Assembly (NCBI RefSeq): GCF_009811555.1 | Contig: NZ_BLIN01000005.1 | Span: 4,659,501 to 4,723,500 of the forward strand | Source: Streptomyces caniferus | Lineage (GTDB): Bacteria; Actinomycetota; Actinomycetes; Streptomycetales; Streptomycetaceae | Reading direction: 5' to 3' | Length of the DNA stretch: 64,000 nt | Shown: positions 51,968-59,407 of the stretch, piece by piece | Layout of the letters: each line of letters starts with the position of its first letter | Position numbering within the stretch: the stretch's first letter is position 1 | Program-made: the position numbers and the translations under genes | The notes under the pieces: model-generated | What the model was told of the DNA's origin: nothing | The model's database searches: none | What the model saw: the letters and a program-made list of their open reading frames with translations, nothing else

Positions 51968-53463
51968 GCGTCCTCCTGGGTGAGCGCCGTCCGCCCCAGC
52001 GGGGCCGGTCGCCGGACCTGCCCGACCGTACCGGCCGGCGGTTCGGAGCGGCGGCCCGGCAGGCACAGCGTGACAGCCAGGGCGAGCAGCGCGGCGCCGC
52101 CCGCGATGAGGAAGACCAGCAGATACGCATGCAGGGTCGGCGCGGTCCGGCCGCCCGCGCGGAAGGTGACATTGGCCAGTACGGCGGCGACCGCCGCGCT
52201 GCAGAAGGCCTGCCCCACCGAACGCATCAGCGTGTTCAGGCCGTTGGCCGCCCCGGTCTCGGCGGCCGGCACCGCGCGCATCACGAGCGCGGGCAGCGCG
52301 GAGTAGCCGATCGCGGTGCCGGCGGCCACCACCGTCGCGCCGGCGATGATCATCCACAGCTGGTGGCTGGTGAAGAAGCGCACCACGTACCCCACCGCCA
52401 TCAGCCCGGCGGCCAGCGCCAGGGTGACCTTCGGCCCGTGCTTCGCCGAGATCCGCGCGGACACCGGCGACAGCGCCACCATCGAGAGCCCGCCCGGCAG
52501 CAGGCACAGCCCGCTGACCACGAGGGACGCGCCCAGCCCGTATCCGGTGCTCCGGGGTTCCTGGACCATCTGCGCGGTGGCCAGCGAGTTGGCGTAGAAG
52601 GCGAAGCCGATCAGCAGCGCGGCGAGGTTCGTCAGCAGTACCGCGGGCCGGGCCGAGACCCGCAGATCGACCATCGGCGACGCGCACCGCAGCTCGTACC
52701 GGCCCCACGCCAGGCCGGTCAGCACGGCCGCGGCCGACAGCCCGAGGGTCGGCGCCGAGGTCCAGCCCCAGCCGGCGCCCTGGGTCACCGCGAGCAGCAG
52801 GCAGCTCAGGGCGACGGTCAGGCCGAGCGTGCCCAGGACGTCGAAGCGGCCGCGCGAGCGCAGCGGCGATTCGGGCACACAGCTCAGCACCAGTACGACG
52901 TCCAGCAGCCCGAGGCCCGCCGAGACCCAGAACATGGTGTGCCACTCGGAGTGCTCGATGACCAGCGCGGCGACCGGCAGTCCGACCGCGGCGCCGATGC
53001 CCAGGGTGGAGCTCATCAGCGCGACCGAGGACAGCACCCGTACGGGCGGCAGCTCGTCGCGCATGATGCTGATGCCGAGCGGCACCACCGCGAGCGCCGC
53101 GCCCTGGAGGGCCCGTCCCGCGATGAGCACCCCGATCTGCGAACTGACGGCGCACAGCACGGATCCGAGCACCAGGACGCCGAGGGAGGCCAGCAGCACC
53201 CGGCGCTTCCCGTACATGTCGCCGACCCTGCCCAGGACGGGGGTGCAGATCGCGCCGGTGAGCAGGGTGATGGTGACCAGCCAGCTCGCGGTGGCCGGGG
53301 TGGCGCCGGTGAGCCGGGGGATGTGCGGCAGCAGCGGTACGACGAGCGTCTGCATGACGGCCACGACGACACCGCAGAAGGCGAGGACGCCGACGAGTGC
53401 GCGGGGGTGGTGGGCCTCGGCGGGGCGGTCGGTGGCCACGGGCTCGGGTATCGCTGCGGGCAT
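51964..53463 (-). CDS. DHA2-type MFS exporter
   Basis: 499 residues from ATG 53463 (MPAAIPEPVATDRPAEA). 14 helices: FCGVVVAVMQTLVVPLLPHIP, SWLVTITLLTGAICTPVLGRVGDMYGKRRVLL (motif A), GRALQGAALAVVPLGISIM, STLGIGAAVGLPVAALVIEHSEWHTMFWVS (motif C). TM1 lacks the DHA2 LDxTIVNVALP motif, reading VMQTLVVPLLPHI, a subgroup feature. Probable antibiotic efflux under the coupled TetR protein. Confidence 0.9.
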   Translation of the reverse strand: MPAAIPEPVATDRPAEAHHPRALVGVLAFCGVVVAVMQTLVVPLLPHIPRLTGATPATASWLVTITLLTGAICTPVLGRVGDMYGKRRVLLASLGVLVLGSVLCAVSSQIGVLIAGRALQGAALAVVPLGISIMRDELPPVRVLSSVALMSSTLGIGAAVGLPVAALVIEHSEWHTMFWVSAGLGLLDVVLVLSCVPESPLRSRGRFDVLGTLGLTVALSCLLLAVTQGAGWGWTSAPTLGLSAAAVLTGLAWGRYELRCASPMVDLRVSARPAVLLTNLAALLIGFAFYANSLATAQMVQEPRSTGYGLGASLVVSGLCLLPGGLSMVALSPVSARISAKHGPKVTLALAAGLMAVGYVVRFFTSHQLWMIIAGATVVAAGTAIGYSALPALVMRAVPAAETGAANGLNTLMRSVGQAFCSAAVAAVLANVTFRAGGRTAPTLHAYLLVFLIAGGAALLALAVTLCLPGRRSEPPAGTVGQVRRPAPLGRTALTQEDA

Positions 53464-53493
53464 GGCTCTCCGTAGGGCGCGGCGGAACGGCGG

Positions 53494-53543
53494 ACAGGGG
53501 TGCACAGGCGTTCACCCCAGGGTAAACGCCTGTGCACCCCTGT
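53494..53543 (-). promoter_or_regulatory. 50-base nested palindrome, operator of the MFS-TetR operon
   Basis: Perfect 19-base arms (53494-53512 and 53525-53543, starting ACAGGGGTGCACAGG). The centre TTCACCCCAGGGTAAA is itself palindromic with one mismatch. It lies 30 bases upstream of the exporter start and would overlap its promoter or 5' leader. Confidence 0.75.
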
Positions 53544-53580
53544 CGAGGCCGTACGGCGGACCGCATGCGCGAGGAGCCTG

Positions 53581-53644
53581 GCCGGTGGGCCGGTGGGCCG
53601 GTGGGCCGGTGGGCCGGTGGGCCGGTGGGCCGGTGGGCCGGTGG
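53581..53644. repeat. Tandem array of eight GCCGGTGG units
   Basis: Eight perfect, uninterrupted 8-base units, then one degenerate copy (GCCGGGGC). Unit length is not a multiple of three and no gene covers it. Lies 120 bases upstream of the exporter start and about 100 bases beyond the ferredoxin stop. Confidence 0.95.
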
Positions 53645-53743
53645 GCCGGGGCCGTCGGGCTCGTCCGGCGCGGGCCGGGGCCGCGAGGGCTTGTCGCCGG
53701 CGGGCCGCCAGGACTCGTCCGGAGAGCCGGGGCCCGACCGGCC

Positions 53744-53977
53744 CTAGACCCGCTCCACGCGCTCCGCCTGATCCAGCTGCTCCACCTGCTCCACCGAGAT
53801 CGCCGCGGCCGGGCAGATGGCCGCTGCCTCATGGACCGCCTCATGGAGACCGGCGGGCGGTTCGGCGTCGAGGAGGACGACGATGCCGTCCTCCTCGCGC
53901 TGGTCGAACACCTCCGGCGCGGACAGCACACAGCTTCCGGCGCCGCAGCACTTCTCCTGGTCGATGTGTACGCGCAT
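53744..53977 (-). CDS. Ferredoxin ([3Fe-4S] type)
   Basis: 77 residues from ATG 53977. MRVHIDQEKCCGAGSCVLSA supplies the first cluster cysteines (Cys10/11, Cys16) and AAAICPAAAISV the last; the spacing with one position lacking Cys fits a 3Fe-4S cluster as in P450 partner ferredoxins. Sits 151 bases after the P450 gene on the same strand, so it is probably its electron donor. Confidence 0.9.
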   Translation of the reverse strand: MRVHIDQEKCCGAGSCVLSAPEVFDQREEDGIVVLLDAEPPAGLHEAVHEAAAICPAAAISVEQVEQLDQAERVERV

Positions 53978-54128
53978 GGTTCTCCCCACGACGGGCCGCC
54001 CGGCTCCTGAGGGCCGTGGGCGGACGGGCTGGAACGGAAGGACGATGAGGACGGAAGGGGCAGAGGACGGAATCACGGAGGGCCGGGAGGCCGGAACGCG
54101 CCGGGGTGCCGGGTGGCGGAACGAGGGC

Positions 54129-55385
54129 TCACCACGCGACCGGCAGGGCGTGGACCCCGTAGATCCCCATGTCGTGGCGGAACGGCACGTCCTCGAACGG
54201 GATGTCGAGCCGCAGGTCCGGCAGCCGGCGCAGCAGCGTCTCGACGGCTATCTGCAGTTCCACCCGGGCGAGCGGCTGGCCCAGGCACTGGTGGACGCCG
54301 AAGCCGAAGGCGACATGGCGGCGGGCATCGCGTCCGACGTCGAGTGCGTCGCCCCCGGGGAAGACGCCCTCGTCCCGGTTGGCGGAGTTGAGGGTGCACA
54401 GCACGCCCTCGCCGGCGCGGATGGTGCGGCCGCCGAGCGTGACGTCCTCGGTGGCGACCCGCGGGAGACCGTTGTGGACGATCGTCAGATAGCGCAGCAG
54501 CTCCTCGACGGCCCCCTTGATCAACGAGGGGTCCTCGCGCAGCCGCGCCAGCTGGCCGGGGTTGCGCAGCAGGGCGAGGGTGGACAGCGCGGTCATGTTG
54601 GCGGTGGTCTCATGGCCCGCGATCAGCAACAGCCGCCCCATGGAGGCGATTTCCTCGAAGTCGAGTTCGCCGCGGGCGACCAGCCGGCTGACGATGCCGT
54701 CGTCCGGCTCGCGCTGTTTGGCCGCGGCGAGCCGGCTCAGATAGCGCTGCAGATCCGCCTGTGCGGTGCGCACCTCCTCTGCCGTCGACCGGAGGCTGAG
54801 CAGGAGCCGGCTGCGGTCCTGGAAGAACTCATGGTCGTCGTACGGGACGCCGAGCAGCAGGCAGATCACCAGGGACGGCAGCGGCAGCGCGAACTCGGCG
54901 ACCAGATCCGCCGCGTTGCGCCCCGCGGTCATCCGGTCGAGCAGGTCGTCGGCGAGGCGCTGTACCTCGGGGCGCATCGCCTCCATCTTCTTCACCATGA
55001 AGTCGGCGGTGAGCATTCGGCGCAGCCGTGCGTGCTCGGGGTCGTCCTGGCGGATGAAGGTCGGCTTGGAGGTGGCGAGTTCCCGTCCGCCGGCGGTGAG
55101 GAAGGGGAATCCGGGGCGGGCCGCATCCGCGCTGAACCGCGGGTCGCCGAGCACCTCCCGTACGTCCTGATGACGGGTCACCAGCCAACAGGTGGAGCCG
55201 TCCCACAGCGTGGCCCGGGTGACCGGTTCCTCCCGGCGGGCCCGTTCGACGCCGGGCGCGGGATCGAAGGGGCAGCCGTCGGCCCGCGCGGCCGGGACGG
55301 CGAGGGGGCTGAGGGGAGCGAGGTCCTCACTCGGGCCGGTGCTGCCGGTGTTGCGCTCCGCCTCGGTACGTTCTGCAGTCGTCAT
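54129..55385 (-). CDS. Cytochrome P450 (CYP105-like)
   Basis: 418 residues from ATG 55385 (GGAAGGA upstream). I-helix LLLIAGHETTANMTAL with the oxygen-activation Thr, K-helix EELLRYL (ExxR), heme loop FGFGVHQCLGQPLAR with Cys367. C-helix DDPEHARLRRMLTADF and the end DMGIYGVHALPVAW are as in CYP105 enzymes, soluble monooxygenases of broad substrate range. Followed by a ferredoxin gene. A MarR gene lies divergently, with a palindrome near the P450 promoter. Confidence 0.93.
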   Translation of the reverse strand: MTTAERTEAERNTGSTGPSEDLAPLSPLAVPAARADGCPFDPAPGVERARREEPVTRATLWDGSTCWLVTRHQDVREVLGDPRFSADAARPGFPFLTAGGRELATSKPTFIRQDDPEHARLRRMLTADFMVKKMEAMRPEVQRLADDLLDRMTAGRNAADLVAEFALPLPSLVICLLLGVPYDDHEFFQDRSRLLLSLRSTAEEVRTAQADLQRYLSRLAAAKQREPDDGIVSRLVARGELDFEEIASMGRLLLIAGHETTANMTALSTLALLRNPGQLARLREDPSLIKGAVEELLRYLTIVHNGLPRVATEDVTLGGRTIRAGEGVLCTLNSANRDEGVFPGGDALDVGRDARRHVAFGFGVHQCLGQPLARVELQIAVETLLRRLPDLRLDIPFEDVPFRHDMGIYGVHALPVAW

Positions 55386-55578
55386 GCGGCTGGTCCTTCC
55401 ACGAGCGGGACACGGCACTGCCGTGGCGAACGGTGCGGGTGGCGCCTTTCCTCGACGGGCTCTGCGAACGCGGCAACCGCTTCGGCGACCACCTCGGCGG
55501 TCGTCTCGGCAACCGCTTCGGCAGCCGCCGTGGCCGGCGGGAGCGCGGTCGCCGGGGGACGGTTGTCCCGGGCCAGCT

Positions 55579-55599
55579 AGTTACCTAAGTTAAGCAACT
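55579..55599. promoter_or_regulatory. AT-rich palindrome between P450 and MarR genes
   Basis: 21-base imperfect palindrome centred at 55589, outer arms AGTT and AACT, core CCTAAGTTAAGC; 16 of 21 positions are symmetric and the rest mostly transitions. It stands out in 70% GC DNA and is about 194 bases upstream of the P450 start. The remaining bases 55386-55745 include two GCAACCGCTTCGGC repeats but no gene. Confidence 0.5.
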
Positions 55600-55745
55600 A
55601 AATGGACGCTAACTCACCCGGAACGGGGGAGGGAAGAGGTGATCAAGGGCCACCCGAGGTTGGCTCAAACCGAGCGGGCGGGCGCCTCCGGACCGGGGCG
55701 CCGGGCCGGGGATCCCGGTACCTCAAGGGCCGCTAAAGTGCCTGC

Positions 55746-56243
55746 ATGCCGGACCCCGGAAGAGACCAGGACCCCACCGCCGCACTGCAAAGAGTGCTGG
55801 CCACGCTGTCCTATCTGCTCACCCGCTCCCGGGCGCACGAACGCCAGGCGGCCGAGGCGGGCGTCACGGCGGCACGCTCCGATCTCTGGCTGCTGATGGC
55901 CCTGGAGGACAGCGGGGGCGTCAGCAGGGTCGGTGATCTGGCCGCACTGCTGATGGTCGAACCGCCTCATGTCACCCGGCAGATAAGCCAGTTGGAGTCC
56001 CAGGATCTGGTCGAACGGACCCCGGACACCCTCGACCGCCGCGCCCGGCAAGTGGCGATCACCCCCCACGGCAAGGCCGTTCTGGGCCGCCTCCAGAGCA
56101 CCAGCCAGGCCGGTCTCCACGAGGCGCTCGCGGGCTTCGGCGATGCCGATATCGCCACCACCGTCGCCGTGCTCAACCATCTGGTGGCCTACGCCCGCAA
56201 CAAGCACGCCGCCGAAGAGCGGCCGCGGGGGCGCGGGGCGTGA
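55746..56243 (+). CDS. MarR-family regulator
   Basis: 165 residues from ATG 55746. Winged helix: LWLLMALEDSGGVSRVGDLAALLMVEPPHVTRQISQLESQDLVERTPDTLDRRARQVAITPHG, recognition helix EPPHVTRQISQLESQDL, wing DTLDRRARQV. TAAAGT ends 6 bases before the ATG and no ribosome site is present, hence a leaderless mRNA is likely. Divergent from the P450; may control it. Confidence 0.88.
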   Translation: MPDPGRDQDPTAALQRVLATLSYLLTRSRAHERQAAEAGVTAARSDLWLLMALEDSGGVSRVGDLAALLMVEPPHVTRQISQLESQDLVERTPDTLDRRARQVAITPHGKAVLGRLQSTSQAGLHEALAGFGDADIATTVAVLNHLVAYARNKHAAEERPRGRGA

Positions 56244-56244
56244 G

Positions 56245-56269
56245 CGGGGTGGGGCGAGGCCCCACCCCG
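56245..56269. terminator. Terminator between MarR and flotillin genes
   Basis: Eleven-base perfect arms CGGGGTGGGGC and GCCCCACCCCG with a 3-base loop, filling the 36-base gap between convergent genes. Confidence 0.85.
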
Positions 56270-56279
56270 TCCGGTGTCC

Positions 56280-57440
56280 CTACTCGATCTCGACCCGGCC
56301 GCTGTGGCCCTGCTTCCCGGCGGTCCCGCCGTTCTTGTCGGCCTTGCCGTCCTGGCCCTCGGTGGTGCGGAGGTTGCGGCGGACCGAGTCGAGGATGGTC
56401 AGGCCCTGGCCGACCAGGCCCGCGGCGATCTCGCCCAGGCCGTCGGTGCCGTTGAGGACGTTGACATTGGCGTTGGACAGGCCCGCGGAGGCCTCCTTGA
56501 CGATCTGCGGGAGCTGGTCGATCAGCATCCGGTCCAGGGCCACGCGGTCGTGCGACGCGGCGGCCTCGGCCTGGATCTTCATCCGCTCGGCCTCGGCCAT
56601 GGCCAGCAGCCGGATGCGCTCGGCCTCCGCCTCCGCGGGCTTGACGACCTCGGCCACCAGCTCCTGCTGACGCAACTGAGCGGCACGCTCGGCTAGTTCG
56701 GTCTTGGCGGCGAGGACTTCCTGCTGTGCGTGGGCCTGGGCGAGCGGGCCGGCCTGGGCGGCGCGGGCCTGGGCCCGGTCCACCTCGGCGGAGTACTCGG
56801 CCTGGACCACGGCGGTCTGCCGGGAGTATTCGGCCTGGTTGCGCGCGGCCTCCTGCTGCGCCTCCACCGAGGCCTGGGTGGCCTGGGCCTGGGCGATCTG
56901 CGCCTGCCGCTGGATGGCCGCCTTGTGCGGGGCGGACATCGCCTCGATGTAGCCGGTGTCACCGTCGTCGATCGACTGGATCTGCAGGGAGTCGACGATC
57001 AGGCCGATCTTCGCCATCTCCGTCTTGGACGTCTCCAGGACCTCGGTGGCCAGCTTCTGCCGCTCGGTGACGATCTCCTCGACCGTCATCGAACCGATGA
57101 TGGAGCGCAGATGGCCGGCGAAGATCCGGCCGGTCAGGACCGACATCTGGTCCTGGTCGGACAGGAACCGCTGACCGGCGTTGACCACGCTCTCGGTGTC
57201 GTTGCCGACCTTGAACGCAATGACGGCGCGCACCGTCAGCGCGATGCCCTGCCGGGTCACGCAGGTCTCGGCGACCTCGGCCTCGCACATCGCCAGCGTC
57301 AGAAAACGGACCTTGCGGAAGACCGGCAGCACGAACTTGCCGTGCCCGGTCACCACTCGGAACGGCGCGCCCCCCTGTCCACGCCTGCCTCCCGAGATCA
57401 GCATGGCTTGATCGGGGGCAGGAACGCGGTAACCGAACAT
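56280..57440 (-). CDS. Flotillin-like SPFH/Band 7 protein
   Basis: 386 residues from ATG 57440 (MFGYRVPAPDQAMLISGG). SPFH domain ~8-190: GGAPFRVVTGHGKFVLPVFRKVRFL, EAEVAETCVTRQGIALTVRAVIAFKVG, GHLRSIIGSMTVEEIVTERQKLATEV. Then a long Ala/Gln/Glu coiled coil (~200-330: QAQIAQAQATQASVEAQQEAARNQAEYSRQ; EAEAERIRLLAMAEAERMKIQAEA) and a C-terminal tail. Scaffolds lipid microdomains at the membrane. Preceded by an NfeD-like gene 11 bases upstream, the usual flotillin partner. Confidence 0.92.
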   Translation of the reverse strand: MFGYRVPAPDQAMLISGGRRGQGGAPFRVVTGHGKFVLPVFRKVRFLTLAMCEAEVAETCVTRQGIALTVRAVIAFKVGNDTESVVNAGQRFLSDQDQMSVLTGRIFAGHLRSIIGSMTVEEIVTERQKLATEVLETSKTEMAKIGLIVDSLQIQSIDDGDTGYIEAMSAPHKAAIQRQAQIAQAQATQASVEAQQEAARNQAEYSRQTAVVQAEYSAEVDRAQARAAQAGPLAQAHAQQEVLAAKTELAERAAQLRQQELVAEVVKPAEAEAERIRLLAMAEAERMKIQAEAAASHDRVALDRMLIDQLPQIVKEASAGLSNANVNVLNGTDGLGEIAAGLVGQGLTILDSVRRNLRTTEGQDGKADKNGGTAGKQGHSGRVEIE

Positions 57441-57451
57441 CGTTTGTCTCC

Positions 57452-57703
57452 TCAACCGGCGTCGCCGGCATTGCCGGACAACGCGTCCAACGGATCGGCC
57501 CACTCCATGACGTCGACCTGACGACTGCCACGCGACTCGATCACGAGCACGGTCGCCCCTACCGGAAGGGGCTCGGCGGACCAGGCGAGAAAGGCCTCGG
57601 TACCGCCTCTGATCCGTACCAGTACCTCACCGGGACCGGCAGCCCCACGCGTGCCGATCAGCAGTACTCCCGTACAGCCGATGACGGCATCGTCCTGTGC
57701 CAT
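57452..57703 (-). CDS. Short NfeD-like OB-fold protein
   Basis: 83 residues from ATG 57703 with GGGGGAGG upstream. MAQDDAVIGCTGVLLIGTRG, PGEVLVRIRGGTEAFLAWSAEPLPVGATVLVIESRGSRQVDVMEW is the soluble OB domain of NfeD proteins without the membrane part. It lies immediately upstream of the flotillin gene in an operon; NfeD binds flotillin in known pairs. Confidence 0.82.
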   Translation of the reverse strand: MAQDDAVIGCTGVLLIGTRGAAGPGEVLVRIRGGTEAFLAWSAEPLPVGATVLVIESRGSRQVDVMEWADPLDALSGNAGDAG

Positions 57704-57883
57704 TGGCGGCCGGCCTCCCCCGTTACGTTCCTGGAAAAACGACCATAGCGCTCCTGAACGCGGCGGCCTATGGGGGGTTGGCGGCGAGTTGGAACCGGTT
57801 CGCGGCCGTCAATTTCTCGTCAGGGAATCCGTAATTGGGGTGTGGAATTCCCTTACGCGGGTGCGGTGCAGAAGGGCGGTCCG

Positions 57884-58543
57884 TCATTCCGGGCGCCGGG
57901 GCAATACGTCGAGGGCGGCGAGAATGTCGGACGGTTCGGCGCGTGCGGTGTAGTCGGTGTCGAGGAAGGCCCAGCGGATGGTGGCGTCGGGGTCGATGAC
58001 GTAGGTGGCGGGCAGCGGGAGGGTGCGCGGGTGGCCGCCGTTGACGCGCTGCAGGTCGAAGCCGAAGGAGTCGTACACGGCGGCCAGGTCGTCGGGCAGG
58101 TCGAAGCTGAGGCCGTACTGCTTGGCGGTGCCCGAGCCGAGGTCGCTGAGGACGTCGAAGGCGAGTGCGTGCTTTTCGGTGAGGGTGAGGGACTCGTCGG
58201 GGATCTGCGGCGAAATGGCCACCAGCCGGGCGCCGCGGGCGGTGATCTCGGCGTGGTGCTGCTGGAGGGCGCGCAGTGCCAGGTTGCAGTAGGGGCACCA
58301 GGCGCCGCGGTAGAAGGTGAGCACGACCGGACCCTCGGACAGCAGGGAGTCCAGGGCGACGGTGCCGCCGGTCGCGGTGGGGAGGCTGAAGCGGGGCGCC
58401 GCGTCTCCCGGCTGCAGGGCCCGTTCGGCCTGGCCCGATGCGGCGAGGTCGCGGCCGGCGCGCTCCATCACCGCACGGGCGGCGGCCGGGAGCTCGGGGT
58501 AGCGGATGCGGAGGAACGCGGTGAGTTCGTCGTGGAGGCTCAT
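57884..58543 (-). CDS. Peroxiredoxin-like (AhpC/TSA) protein
   Basis: 219 residues; ATG overlaps the TetR stop (ATGA). MSLHDELTAFLRIRYPELPA helical start, then thioredoxin fold with FYRGAWCPYCNLALRALQQHHAEI: a CxxC in place of the typical PxxxTxxC, as in the peroxiredoxin-like subgroup. ARLVAISPQIPDESLTLTEKHALAFDVLSDLG and VIDPDATIRWAFLDTDYTARAEPSDIL follow. Thiol-dependent peroxide reduction is likely. Translationally coupled to the TetR regulator. Confidence 0.9.
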   Translation of the reverse strand: MSLHDELTAFLRIRYPELPAAARAVMERAGRDLAASGQAERALQPGDAAPRFSLPTATGGTVALDSLLSEGPVVLTFYRGAWCPYCNLALRALQQHHAEITARGARLVAISPQIPDESLTLTEKHALAFDVLSDLGSGTAKQYGLSFDLPDDLAAVYDSFGFDLQRVNGGHPRTLPLPATYVIDPDATIRWAFLDTDYTARAEPSDILAALDVLPRRPE

Positions 58544-59157
58544 TGCGGTGGGGGCTCCTGAGGTGAGGCGTGGGCACGCAGGGGTGCGAGGGCGGCGGTC
58601 ACCGTGTCGGTGAGCGTCCGGGCACCGGCGCCCGCACGGGAACGCAGATTGACGCCGTACGCGAGGGTGGCCAGCACCGCGGCGGACGCGTCGAGATCGT
58701 GGTCCGGCTGGAGCTGGCCCAGCTCCTCGGCGGTGGCCAGGGCCGCTCGCATGGCCGACTCCAGCGTGGCGTGGTGTTCTTCGAGCAGGGTGCGGATGCC
58801 GGGGTCGCCGCATTCCGGGCCGGCGTAGGCATTGGTGACCATGCAGCCCCAGCCGGCGACCGGGCCGGCGCAGCGCACCTCGATCAGCCCGGCGAAGAAT
58901 TCCTCGACCGAGGACAACCCCGCGGTGGACGACGACAGTGCGGCGAAGGCCGGTGTCGAGTGCTGCGCTATATAGCGGTCCAGCGCCGCGGCATAGAGGC
59001 CGTCCTTGCTGCCGAAGGCCGCATAGAGGCTGGAGCGGCTCACTCCGGTCGCGGACACCAGCGCCTGGATACCGGTCGTGGGCAGGCCCTGGCGCCAGAA
59101 GACCTGGATCGCGTCGTCGAGCACGATGTCGGGGTTGAAGTGCTTGATGTCGGGCAT
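58540..59157 (-). CDS. TetR-family regulator
   Basis: 205 residues. HTH: VLDDAIQVFWRQGLPTTGIQALVSATGVSRSSLYAAFGSKDGLYAAALDRYI, the AcuR/NemR-like type with Cys105 and Cys117 in the ligand domain (GWGCMVTNAY, PECGDPGI) that could sense electrophiles or oxidants. First gene of a coupled operon with the peroxiredoxin-like gene. A 28-base perfect palindrome ~95 bases upstream is its likely operator. Confidence 0.9.
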   Translation of the reverse strand: MPDIKHFNPDIVLDDAIQVFWRQGLPTTGIQALVSATGVSRSSLYAAFGSKDGLYAAALDRYIAQHSTPAFAALSSSTAGLSSVEEFFAGLIEVRCAGPVAGWGCMVTNAYAGPECGDPGIRTLLEEHHATLESAMRAALATAEELGQLQPDHDLDASAAVLATLAYGVNLRSRAGAGARTLTDTVTAALAPLRAHASPQEPPPQ

Positions 59158-59251
59158 GGCGGGCCTGCTCGTCTCGGTTGCGCTGTCACGTGCGGGACGG
59201 ATCGGGCGGTGGCGCGGGACCCGGCGGATTCACTCCGCGCTGCCCGCCCCC

Positions 59252-59279
59252 GCATCTTGGAACGGTTGTTCCAAGATGC
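59252..59279. promoter_or_regulatory. 28-base palindromic TetR operator
   Basis: Perfect 12-base arms GCATCTTGGAAC and GTTCCAAGATGC around GGTT, between the TetR-peroxiredoxin operon and the end of the MFS gene. Confidence 0.75.
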
Positions 59280-59407
59280 TCCGAATCGCTTTCCCTGTCA
59301 AGGAGTTGGGGGTGGAGGCTGGGGACAACTTCCGGAGTCGGCTGTTCCCTTTTGCGTGCGCGGCCTTCAGCGCGGCCGAGGGTGCCGCTGGGGGGCGTCC
59401 GGCGACC

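Noticed and set aside
53581..53644. Possible CRISPR or coding repeat
   Set aside because: Eight-base units with no spacers; not divisible by three and no supporting gene.
53817..55580. Very long plus-strand open frame opposite the P450 and ferredoxin genes
   Set aside because: It is antisense to two clear genes and reads as high-GC shadow sequence without domain features.
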